From assembly GCA_003557765.1 (NCBI GenBank), contig PWNO01000254.1, forward strand, positions 1 through 20,286: 20,286 nt of DNA. The letters run 5' to 3'. Shown here in pieces: positions 1 to 8,300 of this stretch. This DNA is from Bacteroidales bacterium (GTDB lineage Bacteria > Bacteroidota > Bacteroidia > Bacteroidales > UBA7960). Position 1 is the stretch's first letter, and every line of letters starts with the position of its first letter. The notes beneath the pieces are model-generated. The model saw only the letters and a list, made by a program, of their open reading frames with translations, searched no databases and was not told the origin of the DNA. The position numbers and the translations under genes were made by a program.

Positions 1-977
1 GCCGCCGGCGCTTCTGGAAAGGCGATTATACCGGCGACAAGATTTCCGCCTACCAGACGCTCTATCGCTGCCTCGAAGTGCTGGCGATGCTATCCGCGCC
101 GATCGCCCCGTTTTTCAGCGAAAGGCTCTTCCTGGACCTCAACCGCGTGAGTGAACGCCAACCTGTGTCTTCGGTGCATCTTACCGACTATCCGCAGGCC
201 GATGCCGCCATGATCGACAAGGACCTGGAAGAACGGATGCAGCTGGCCCAGAAGATCTCCTCGATGGTGCTGGCCCTCCGTAAGAAGGTCAACATCAGGG
301 TGCGGCAGCCGCTGCAGAAGATCATGGTGCCTGTGCTGAATGAACGTTTCCGCGCACAGCTCGAAGACGTGGAACAACTTATCCTGTCAGAGGTAAACGT
401 GAAAGAGCTCGAATACCTGGACGACACCGCAGGCGTGCTCGTGAAGAAGATCAAGCCCAACTTCAAAGCCTTGGGCCCGCGATATGGCAAGCTGATGAAA
501 CAAATTGCCGCACGTATCAATGGCTTTGATCAGGACGAAATCCGCCGGATCGAACAGGAGGGCAAGGTAATCATCGACATGGAAGGCCAGGAGCTGGAGA
601 TCACCCTTGGAGACGTTGAGATCTTATCGGAAGATATCCCCGGGTGGCTGGTGTCCAACGACGGCATGCTCACTGTAGCCCTGGATGTTACCGTGACCGA
701 CCAACTGCGCAACGAGGGCATCGCCCGCGAGCTCATCAACAGGATACAAAACCTTAGGAAAGACAAGGGTTTTGAAGTCACGGACAAAATCGAACTGCAG
801 GTAGAAAAGCACGACGACATTACCGATGCAATTGTAAATAATAATGATTATATTTGTTCGGAAACACTGGCCATAAATCTATGTTATATTGATGAAATAC
901 AGTCGGATGATAAGGTCACAGTAGACCTGGCCGAGGATCTGAAAACAAATGTGCAAATAAAAAAGAAAACCAAATAA
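1..977 (+). CDS. ileS: Isoleucyl-tRNA synthetase, C-terminal part (5' truncated by window edge)
   Basis: The reading frame is open from base 3, so the gene begins upstream of the window; the first ATG at base 78 is internal. The opening residues (RRRFWKGDYTGDK, then YQTLYRCLEVLAMLSAPIAPFF) are the class I synthetase anticodon-binding helical domain that follows the KMSKS core. The tail (LRNEGIARELINRIQNLRKDKGF) is typical of the long bacterial/eukaryote-like IleRS form. No C-terminal CxxC zinc finger, as found in the E. coli-type enzyme, is visible. The enzyme charges tRNA-Ile in the cytosol. The stop is followed after 16 bases by the TraR/DksA-like gene, then by lspA, an order often seen in Bacteroidota. 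The type assignment is inference; the family assignment is strong. Confidence 0.95.
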   Translation, partial: RRRFWKGDYTGDKISAYQTLYRCLEVLAMLSAPIAPFFSERLFLDLNRVSERQPVSSVHLTDYPQADAAMIDKDLEERMQLAQKISSMVLALRKKVNIRVRQPLQKIMVPVLNERFRAQLEDVEQLILSEVNVKELEYLDDTAGVLVKKIKPNFKALGPRYGKLMKQIAARINGFDQDEIRRIEQEGKVIIDMEGQELEITLGDVEILSEDIPGWLVSNDGMLTVALDVTVTDQLRNEGIARELINRIQNLRKDKGFEVTDKIELQVEKHDDITDAIVNNNDYICSETLAINLCYIDEIQSDDKVTVDLAEDLKTNVQIKKKTK

Positions 978-993
978 AGGAAAGGAATGAGCT

Positions 994-1392
994 ATGGACA
1001 ATAAGCGCGAGAAAACACGATTCTCAGATGAAGAACTCCAGGAGTTCAAAGAGATCATCAACAAGAAACTTGAAGAAGCCCGCGACGGTCTGAAACTGTT
1101 GACGGAGGCATACACGACCCAAAACGCCAATGACACCAACGATACTTCCCCATCCTTCAAGATCCTGGAGGAAGGGTCGCAGGTGCTCTCCAAGGAGGAG
1201 AACAGCCAGCTGGCCGCTCGTCAGCAGAAGTTCATCCGTGACCTGGAGAATGCATTGATCCGCATTGAAAACAAAACCTATGGCATCTGCCGTGTGACGG
1301 GCAAACTCATCTCCAAAGATCGCCTCAGGAGCGTACCCCACGCCACCCTGAGCATCGAAGCCAAGATGAACCGCAAACCCAATGAAACCTGA
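994..1392 (+). CDS. TraR/DksA-family transcriptional regulator
   Basis: The product is 132 residues. Residues 1-95 are charged and helical (coiled-coil-like), and residues 96-124 hold the DksA-type finger region (GICRVTGKLI, then RLRSVPHATLS). DksA/TraR proteins enter the secondary channel of RNA polymerase and modulate initiation. The classic four-cysteine zinc site is not present: Cys99 is the only cysteine in the protein, so the fold probably does not bind zinc in the usual way. A purine-rich stretch (AAGGAAAGGAATG) lies just before the ATG at 994. The gene lies 16 bases after ileS and 39 bases before lspA, so it is likely transcribed with them. The family is clear; whether it works as DksA does is inference. 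Confidence 0.88.
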   Translation: MDNKREKTRFSDEELQEFKEIINKKLEEARDGLKLLTEAYTTQNANDTNDTSPSFKILEEGSQVLSKEENSQLAARQQKFIRDLENALIRIENKTYGICRVTGKLISKDRLRSVPHATLSIEAKMNRKPNET

Positions 1393-1431
1393 CACCCTGG
1401 CCATCCCGGCCAACAATAACTTCTTTCCGGC

Positions 1432-2226
1432 TTGAAGAGAAAACACATCCCCTGGCTTGTTTTGCTGCTTGTGCTATTGGCCGACCAGGTGAGCAAGGTC
1501 CTGGTCAAGACCAATATGACCCTGGGAGAGAGTATTCCCGTGCTGGGCGACTGGTTTATCATCCATTTCACGGAGAATTACGGGATGGCTTTTGGGATGG
1601 AGTTTTCCGGCGAATACGGCAAACTCTTCCTTAGCGTGTTTCGGATTCTGGCCGTCGTGCTGATTGGCTGGTACTTACATCGGCTTGTCCTAAAAAAGGC
1701 ACATAAGGGTTTAATTACCTGCGTCTCACTGATATTTGCCGGCGCCATTGGTAACATCATCGACAGTGCCTTTTACGGCATGTTGTTTAATGAAAGCCAC
1801 GGCCAGGTAGCCCAGTTTCTGCCGGAAGAAGGCGGATACGGCACCTTTCTGCACGGAAAGGTCGTTGACATGCTTTATTTTCCCTTGATCACCGGCACAT
1901 TCCCCTCCTGGGTTCCCTTCTGGGGCGACCAGCCCTTTGTCTTCTTCCGTCCCGTATTCAATATCGCCGATGCCGCCATCACCAGCGGAGTCTTTGCAAT
2001 TATCATCTTCCAGAAAAGGTTTTTTACAGTTCCGGGGAAAAAACATGCCGCTGAAGCAGGGCTGCCGGCAGAAGACAACCAGTCAGCGGAAGAACGACAG
2101 TCCGCAGAGGACCTACCCGCTGATGGTCATACCGATGTTGTCGGAGCACCTGTCTCCCACAAGGGTGACCAGGAAAAGATCAGCAGCGCCGGGGCTTCAA
2201 AAGGCAACGACAATGCCTCTGCCTGA
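1432..2226 (+). CDS. lspA: Lipoprotein signal peptidase (signal peptidase II)
   Basis: This is an inner-membrane aspartyl peptidase that removes the signal peptide of diacylglyceryl-prolipoproteins. Visible motifs are FTENYGMAFGM (residues 46-56), GAIGNIID (104-111), VVDMLYF with Asp146, and FNIADAAI with Asp180; Asp146 and Asp180 match the family's catalytic pair. Hydrophobic segments lie near residues 8-18, 65-87, 94-111 and 181-194. At 264 residues it is longer than the ~160-residue E. coli type: there is an insertion between GNIID and VVD, and a ~60-residue hydrophilic Ala/Glu/Asp/Ser-rich C-terminal tail. The start is TTG at 1432; an in-frame stop at 1417 excludes a farther start and the next ATG would remove the first membrane segment. 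It lies downstream of ileS and the TraR-like gene. Confidence 0.94.
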   Translation: MKRKHIPWLVLLLVLLADQVSKVLVKTNMTLGESIPVLGDWFIIHFTENYGMAFGMEFSGEYGKLFLSVFRILAVVLIGWYLHRLVLKKAHKGLITCVSLIFAGAIGNIIDSAFYGMLFNESHGQVAQFLPEEGGYGTFLHGKVVDMLYFPLITGTFPSWVPFWGDQPFVFFRPVFNIADAAITSGVFAIIIFQKRFFTVPGKKHAAEAGLPAEDNQSAEERQSAEDLPADGHTDVVGAPVSHKGDQEKISSAGASKGNDNASA

Positions 2227-2266
2227 CCTGGGCGGCATTATTCAGGCTAACCTGTTCATACAACCC

Positions 2267-3901
2267 TTATTTCTTAAAATAATCCGCCATCTCCTTTTTA
2301 AACTCCTCCATCGTCATGTCGTACTGCGGCGTGAGGCTGCGTTTGCCAGGAAAGTTTTCCATGTGCAGGGTGCTTGTCGGGAAGGCGAAACGGACGCCCA
2401 GCTTTTCGGCAAGGCGCACGATCTCAATAAGGACTTCGTGGCGGTGTCGCAGCTCTTCCGCCCAGGTGGGTACGGCAAAGAAGATGTAGAAGATGATCTT
2501 GAGGGAGAAGTCGCCCATCTCATTGAATTCCACCAGGTAAAAGTCCTTGCGTGTTTTGGGGTGTTCCTCCACAATCTTACGAAGGCCTTCTACGAAAACC
2601 TCGATGAGGTCGGGTGGCGTGTCGTAGGTGATGGCGATGTGCATGAAGAACCGCCGGAATTTGCGCAAGCCATGGTTGTCGATGGAGGCGTCGGCCAGCT
2701 TGCCGTTGGGCACGTATATCAAGGAGTTGCGAAAGGTCCGGATGCGTGTGGAGCGAAAGCCGATCTCCTCTACGGTCCCGTCCATGTCGCCGCTCGTGAT
2801 CCAGTGCCCTACAGAGAAAGGCTTGTCGATGAAGATCATCAGAGAGCCAAAGAAGTTCTTCAGGGTGTCCTGCGCAGCCAGCGCAATAGCTAATCCGCCG
2901 ATGGACAAACCGGCTAGCAGGGCGGTGATGTTTACCTCCAGGTTTTGCAGAATGAACAATCCGCCGACGATCACCACAAACACCCTGAGCACCTTCCGGA
3001 TGATGGGAATCACGTGGTTGTCGAGGCTGCTGCCACTCTCACCGGCTATCTTTTCGAGATACAGTGAAAAGACATCCACCAGCTTGTAGAACATCACGGT
3101 GGCGAACAGTGGCAACAGGGCGCGGAAGGCAAAGGTGAAGTAGCGTGCAGTCTCCACGGGAAGCTGCAGCACCGGAAATACAACGAGGATGAAGAGGAAG
3201 ACCGCAAAGAGGCTGAGAGGTCTGGCCACAGGCAGAAGGTAGGGCCGCACCAGTCTGTCGTATCCCATTTTAGAGGCCCCTTTGTAAAGCAACTTGTTGA
3301 TCAGGTAGGTGAGCAGCTTGTGGATGAGAAAACTGAAAAGGATCAGCAACAGGATGCCCAGGTGCTGCCACAGGTAGAGGCCGGCAAACTTGAACTGCCC
3401 CGTGCGGGGAAATAACTCAATCAGCAGGTCCGGACCAAAAGGGAAGACCTCGCGATGCAGGCGGTCGATTTCGCGGATGCTTTCCAGGCTATAGAGCCAG
3501 CGGTCTCCACGTTTGGCCAGGTAGATCTGTGGCAGATGATGCGTAGGTGCATAGCGGTGTGCATTGTGGATGGTATCCAGGTGGTCCGGGTCTGCGGGCG
3601 CATCATCGACCTCAATGTAATAGCCCCTGCCGTCAAAAACCTGTTTAAGTTTCACTGCCGCCTCCCTTGCCTCTTCCGGGTCGAGCTCCGGATGCAGGAA
3701 CGCCCGCGACGCCTTCTCCTCATCATAATTGCCGGGCTGCAAAAAATGCAGATGGGTCTGCAGGGCGTGGTAGGGGGTGCTCAGGTTGATCTGTACATCT
3801 TCTGTCCGCCATTCCCCCTCGGTGGCAAAGGCTGATAAAAACGGCAGCGTTAAAAACAGAAAAATGCTGGACAATGACATTGCCGGTGTTGCACGATTCA
3901 T
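2267..3901 (-). CDS. Large MscS-family mechanosensitive ion channel
   Basis: The product is 544 residues from the chosen ATG at 3901, which gives an N-terminal signal-like segment (SLSSIFLFLTLPFLSAFA). The frame is open to 3997, but an upstream start would place the signal 32 residues inside and run into a repeat element. Order: a periplasmic-looking hydrophilic region to about residue 170, several membrane segments (about 175-320), the MscS pore helix (LLAGLSIGGLAIALAAQDT, from about residue 326), the beta domain (VGHWITSGDMDGTVEEIGF, ending YVPNGKL), and the alpha/beta vestibule domain to about residue 520. Family members open under membrane tension and release solutes during hypo-osmotic shock. 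It converges with lspA across a 40-base gap. A second, shorter MscS-type protein is encoded at 10522-11244. Confidence 0.92.
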   Translation of the reverse strand: MNRATPAMSLSSIFLFLTLPFLSAFATEGEWRTEDVQINLSTPYHALQTHLHFLQPGNYDEEKASRAFLHPELDPEEAREAAVKLKQVFDGRGYYIEVDDAPADPDHLDTIHNAHRYAPTHHLPQIYLAKRGDRWLYSLESIREIDRLHREVFPFGPDLLIELFPRTGQFKFAGLYLWQHLGILLLILFSFLIHKLLTYLINKLLYKGASKMGYDRLVRPYLLPVARPLSLFAVFLFILVVFPVLQLPVETARYFTFAFRALLPLFATVMFYKLVDVFSLYLEKIAGESGSSLDNHVIPIIRKVLRVFVVIVGGLFILQNLEVNITALLAGLSIGGLAIALAAQDTLKNFFGSLMIFIDKPFSVGHWITSGDMDGTVEEIGFRSTRIRTFRNSLIYVPNGKLADASIDNHGLRKFRRFFMHIAITYDTPPDLIEVFVEGLRKIVEEHPKTRKDFYLVEFNEMGDFSLKIIFYIFFAVPTWAEELRHRHEVLIEIVRLAEKLGVRFAFPTSTLHMENFPGKRSLTPQYDMTMEEFKKEMADYFKK

Positions 3902-3986
3902 GCCGGGAATTTTATGCTTTAAAAAGACGTTTATGCTGATTACAGGTTGCATCGGGTACCTGCAAAAGGTAACCGCACAGCGCGCG

Positions 3987-4152
3987 CCTGGTGCCATATC
4001 AACGCTACTTTAGCCGGCCCAAGTCTTGATCTTTTCCCTCATCTCTGCAAAATAAAACCATCATATAGCTTATGCTATCCGCGGTTCTCTATTTTGAACT
4101 GAGAAAAATTGCTGCGCCTTAACCGACACAGCAACATTGACACAACACCAGG
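3987..4152. repeat. MITE-like element, copy A (terminal inverted repeats, ~166 bp)
   Basis: Both ends begin CCTGGTG reading inward and form imperfect inverted repeats of about 30 bases (CCTGGTGCCATATCAACGCT against CCTGGTGTTGTGTCAATGTT); the differences are almost all transitions. The middle has a short palindrome (ATAGCTTATGCTAT) next to TCTGCAAAATAAAA. A diverged copy of nearly the same length lies in opposite orientation at 16230-16396. It holds no open frame of note. It ends 10 bases from the stop of the beta-barrel gene and lies upstream of the MscS gene. No target-site duplication is obvious. Calling it a mobile element is inference; the repeat itself is seen directly. Confidence 0.75.
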
Positions 4153-4162
4153 TGCATAATGC

Positions 4163-4684
4163 TTATAAATACAGTCGCAGACCGCCGTTGAGCTTTAGCT
4201 GGTCAAAACCATTAAGGAAAACTTTGGGTTCCACAAAAAACGAGAGCATACCGAAATTTAACTCCACACCAAGTCCGGCACCATAGGCAAATTCAGAATC
4301 AGTAGTGTCAAACTCAGGAATGTCTGACGAAGTGCCTGCAAAGTGAAGGCCTGCTGAGCCCGCAGCATATATCACCAGGTTTTGGCCTGTTAAAAACAGG
4401 AAGTGCAGGTTTGCGTTGATCTCATACCCGGTGTTGCTTATCTCCTGATGTTCAAACAGGACATCTTCCAGCATCCAGTAGGTAAAGTCAACACCAGCCC
4501 TGAACTCTTGTGTCAGAAAGTAAGTCAGGCCTGCACGAAAAGCCGGTTCTTCAATGTCCAGGCCATAAGAACCACCAACAGTGATACCAAGCTGGCCCGG
4601 TTCAAAATTTGCCTGAGCCTGCACTGGTGTGTGAATGGCTCCCATCATAGTTAAAGCAATAAGCAATACGAATATTTTTTTCAT
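4163..4684 (-). CDS. Small outer-membrane beta-barrel protein (porin/OmpA-barrel-like)
   Basis: The product is 173 residues with a signal peptide (KKIFVLLIALTMMGA, cleavage probably after VQAQA). The mature part alternates short amphipathic stretches rich in Gly and aromatics (LGITVGGSYGL, FRAGLTYFL, FRAGVDFTYWML, YEINANLHFLF, LVIYAAGSAGLHF, FAYGAGLGVELNF, LSFFVEPKVFL, LNGGLRLYL), which fits an eight-stranded barrel ending near the C-terminus. No OmpA peptidoglycan-binding domain follows. Proteins like this sit in the outer membrane; the specific role is unknown. A TACCTTTG -7-type box lies about 50 bases before the ATG. Confidence 0.82.
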   Translation of the reverse strand: MKKIFVLLIALTMMGAIHTPVQAQANFEPGQLGITVGGSYGLDIEEPAFRAGLTYFLTQEFRAGVDFTYWMLEDVLFEHQEISNTGYEINANLHFLFLTGQNLVIYAAGSAGLHFAGTSSDIPEFDTTDSEFAYGAGLGVELNFGMLSFFVEPKVFLNGFDQLKLNGGLRLYL

Positions 4685-4731
4685 GACTTAAATTTTTAAT
4701 GAATAATTCAGAAAAACCAACAGGTCTTGAC

Positions 4732-4739
4732 CAAAGGTA
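4732..4739 (-). promoter_or_regulatory. Probable -7 promoter box for the beta-barrel gene
   Basis: On the minus strand this reads TACCTTTG, matching the Bacteroidota -7 consensus TAnnTTTG. It sits 48 bases before the ATG at 4684. No clear -33 TTG is present at the expected distance, so the call is tentative. Confidence 0.4.
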
Positions 4740-4930
4740 TAAATAAAAATGCGAATAGCACCTTGATCCTTCCTGAATTTTGCTTAGAAAAACAGTGGAC
4801 ACCCGCTGCAAAACGCAACAATCAGCCTGCCTGCTGCCTGCTTTTTACCCCTGATGTGCAGCGCTAAGTGCCCGGTGCGCAAAAACCACCCTTTTGTTTG
4901 TGAATAATATTTGGCATATCCCTGTTATTG

Positions 4931-5348
4931 TGTTTATAATTTGTTTAATTTGGTCACATGAACCGGGTGCTTTGCGGGTCCGATGAAGCCAAAACCGCCA
5001 AGCAATAATGATCGTCAAAGTTATCATTTCATGTGTTTATATTTTTTATATTTCGGGCACATGAACCGAGCACTTGCGAGCTCGGCGAAGCCAAACTCGC
5101 CATGAGATAATCATTCTCGTGTGCGTCAATATATTGGCATGGCTCATTTCATGTGTTTATATTTTTTCAAATTATTGGTTATTTGACGTTTATGTTTTTA
5201 ACAGGATTGCTATTTGCTCTTGGCTTTTAGTTCTTGGCTTTCTTGCCAATGGCTAATAGCCAAAAGCCTACTTAGTCTGAACGTGCCTTGACAATAATCA
5301 TCCTCCTGTGTGTCAGAAATCTTGTCATGGGCATTTCATGTCTTTACT
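4931..5348. repeat. Degenerate tandem repeat units upstream of the cotransporter gene
   Basis: Unit 1 (4931-5032) and unit 2 (5034-5151) both open with TGTTTATA and a T-rich stretch, continue with CACATGAACCG and GAAGCCAAA, and close with CATTTCATG. A third unit keeps the opening (5154-5178) and the closing (ATAATCATCCTC to CATTTCATG, 5294-5340) but has unrelated sequence between. Units 1 and 2 each carry a small stem around GAAGCCAAA: GCGG…CCGC in unit 1 and GCGAG…CTCGC in unit 2. Confidence 0.65.
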
Positions 5349-5368
5349 TTTATCAAAAACCCTGAACA

Positions 5369-8300
5369 GTGGCTAAAGCAAAGAAATTCGGCGCCTTCTC
5401 CGGAGTTTTTACCCCCTCCATTCTGGCCATCCTGGGTGTGATCATGTATTTGCGGTTACCCTGGATCGTAGGGCAAGCCGGACTGTGGTCAGTGCTGGGC
5501 ATCATCCTGGTGGCGCATATTATCTCCGTGAGCACGGGCCTGAGCGTGGCTTCCGTGGCCACCGACAAGCGCGTAGAGACCGGCGGCAGCTATTACATCA
5601 TCTCGCGAAGCCTGGGCCTGCCCATTGGCGGCACACTGGGCGTGGCCCTGTTTGTCGGCCTGTCATTCAGCGTGAGCCTCTACCTGCTTGGTTTTGCCGA
5701 GACCCTGCTGCCCATCCTCGGACTGGAACCCACGCTTAACAACATTCGCTTGGCGGGTACGATCACCCTGTTGGCGGTCACCGTGATCACCTTCATCAGC
5801 ACCTCGCTGGCCATCAAGGCCCAATACCTGATCATGGGTGCCATCATCCTGTCCTTGCTATCCATCTTTGCGGGAAGCCACGAACTGGCACCCCGTGAGC
5901 CCATCCTGGGCACAGTGGATGGCTCCCTGCCCTGGATCGCTCTTTTCGCCATCTTTTTCCCTGCAGTCACCGGCTTCCAGGCTGGCGTGTCGATGTCGGG
6001 CGACCTCAGGAACCCACGCAAGGATATCCCCCTGGGCACCATCCTGGCCATCCTGGTCGGCTTGCTGGTATACCTCGGCCTGGCCCTGTTTTTTGCCTTT
6101 ACCGTCGACAGGCAGCTGCTGATACATGACTCCCAGGTGCTCTTTGCCATCTCGCGCGTACCAGCCCTGGTCATCGCAGGGATCCTTGCGGCCACCCTTT
6201 CATCGGGGATGGTCAGCATCCTGGGCGCCCCGCGCATCCTCCAGGCGGTGGCCAAAGACCGCATCCTGCCAGGCTTTTTTGCCCGCGGCCACGGTGCCTC
6301 CAACGAACCACGAAACGCACTGGTGGTCGCCTTCCTGATCGCCCTGGCAGGCATCCTCATCGGAGAACTCAACGTGATCGCACGTATCGTCACCACCTTC
6401 TTCATCATCATATACGGCTTCCTCAACATCACCTATGCCATCGAAAGCTGGGCGGGCAGCGACTTCAGGCCTTCCTTCAAAATTCCGCGCTTTGTAAGCA
6501 TCATCGGGGCCCTCGCATGCATCGTGGTGATGATCCAGCTGGATTTTGCCGCGCTGATCGTGGCTTCTGTGGTGCTCATCGCCCTGTTTCTCTTTTTGAA
6601 GAAGAAAGAACTGGCACTCCAAAGCGGCGACACCTGGACGGGCGTGTGGTCCTCGCTCGTCAAGACCGGACTGGCCCGCCTCAGTGGAAGTGACAAAAGG
6701 CTGCAACACTGGCGTCCAAACGTGATGCTGTTCAGCGGTGGCGAAAAAAACCGTCCCCACCTCATTGAGATGGGAAAGGCGCTGGTAGGCAAGCTGGGCG
6801 TGTTTACCAACTTTGAACTGTCAGAACACCCTTCAGGTGACGTACTTTTCGGGATCAAAGAGGCTGGACTGGTAGGACAGCCGGCGGAACGCAAGGGGGT
6901 TTTTACACGACGACACACCTGCCGCGACGTCTATGAAGGCATCGACATGATCTCCCGCGTCTATGGCTTTACAGGCTTCGAACCCAACACAGTACTGATG
7001 GGCTGGCCGCGAAACACACGCAAGCCGGAAAAATTTGCCGGCCTGCTTCATAACCTCCAGCGGCAGGACTATAACTGCACTTTCCTTTCCTACGACAAGG
7101 AACGCGGCTTTGGAAAGTATAAGACCATCGACATCTGGTGGAAAGGATCTGGGAGGGGACTTTCGCTGGCAATATTCCTGCTGAAATACATCACCAGCAG
7201 CCACCTTTGGCGCACAGCAGCCATCCGCATCCTGGTTATCAACAATGACAGCGCACAAGCTGATGCCATCCATAGCCTGGTCAATCAGATACTGGAAAAC
7301 AACCGGATGCAGGCCGACGTGCGAGTGATCGATAATGCGGTTGAACAACTGCCCGAACACCATATCGTAGGTGCAGAGTCCGGGAATACTGACCTATGTC
7401 TCCTGGAGCTACCCGACATTACACCAAAAGAGTATGAAGCTGCCCTGGCGCAGGCAAACAGATTGGCCGACAGTGTGGGCACGGCCTTGTTTTTGTCTCC
7501 ATCCGGCTTTTTTGATCGTGTCAGTGTGATCAAAGAGGATCTGCGGGATGATGAATTGGATACAGAACAGCCGGAGGAGCGGCCTTCTGCAGATGTCTTC
7601 AGGCAACTGTCCCTCTCCTCCCGTGAAATCATTGCCAATAAGGTCCATAACATTGGTCAGCGCTCAGGCCATTTTGCGGAAAAGTATTTTGAAGAAGGTC
7701 CGGAGCGCATGCTAAAACAATCCTTGCGGGTGTTTCCTGAGCTTAGGCACTTCCTGAACCGCAACCTTGGAGCCCTGGAAGCAGCTGTATCAGAAAAGAA
7801 GGAGAACGAGCGGGAAAAGGCCTTCCTTCGACTGCTTAACGATTTTGCCTTCCACGCGCAGCGGCAACTGCAGCATATCCGCGATCAACGACTGCCAGAG
7901 TCCGTCAGGGTGCTGCAAGAAGCCAATGAAGCATACCTGGATGCCCTGCGTGCCATGATTAACGTCATGCCCGAAAAGATACGGATCAAGCTGACCGGTT
8001 CAGAACTGGTGATCAAAAAGCAGGACGGCTTTGGTATCCGCCTGTATAAGCTTCGGAAACGTTTGGTGGCCAAGCTCTCCAGTCGCCCGGTAAAGCATAA
8101 GGTGCGGGTATTGCCTGCTGCCCGGTATTTTCTTTATTATAAACGGCTAAAACAGCTGCAAAACCTGATGATTGACCATACCCGCCATAGTTTTGAGGAG
8201 ATTGCCGGGCTTCGGAAGTTGGTGTATGGCGTATATGAGCTGATCGAAAAAGTGTGGCGAGATGCGGAAAACATTTCCAGGATGCGTGAGCTGCTCAGGA

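Larger units (their letters stand above)
4685..5368. other. 684-base non-coding region with degenerate repeats
   Basis: No convincing gene lies here; short frames have no recognisable content. It holds the upstream region of the beta-barrel gene (minus strand) and the leader of the cotransporter fusion (plus strand). Most of 4931-5348 is a set of degenerate ~100-120 base repeat units, annotated separately. Between 5209 and 5275 is a patch of repeated TTGGCT/AGCCAA words able to fold back on itself. Confidence 0.7.

Noticed and set aside
1937..2893. 318-residue plus-strand frame opposite the MscS gene
   Set aside because: It is antisense to lspA's end and a well-supported MscS coding region, and has no recognisable domain.
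3902..3997. Upstream start of the large MscS protein at 3997
   Set aside because: It would place a signal-like segment 32 residues inside and begin in the MITE-like repeat.
4602..5256. Short frames in the beta-barrel/cotransporter intergenic region
   Set aside because: They cross repeats, lack start context and have no domain content.
5288..5293. TTGACA as a sigma-70 -35 box for the cotransporter fusion
   Set aside because: Bacteroidota promoters use a different consensus, and no -10-like partner sits at the right distance.
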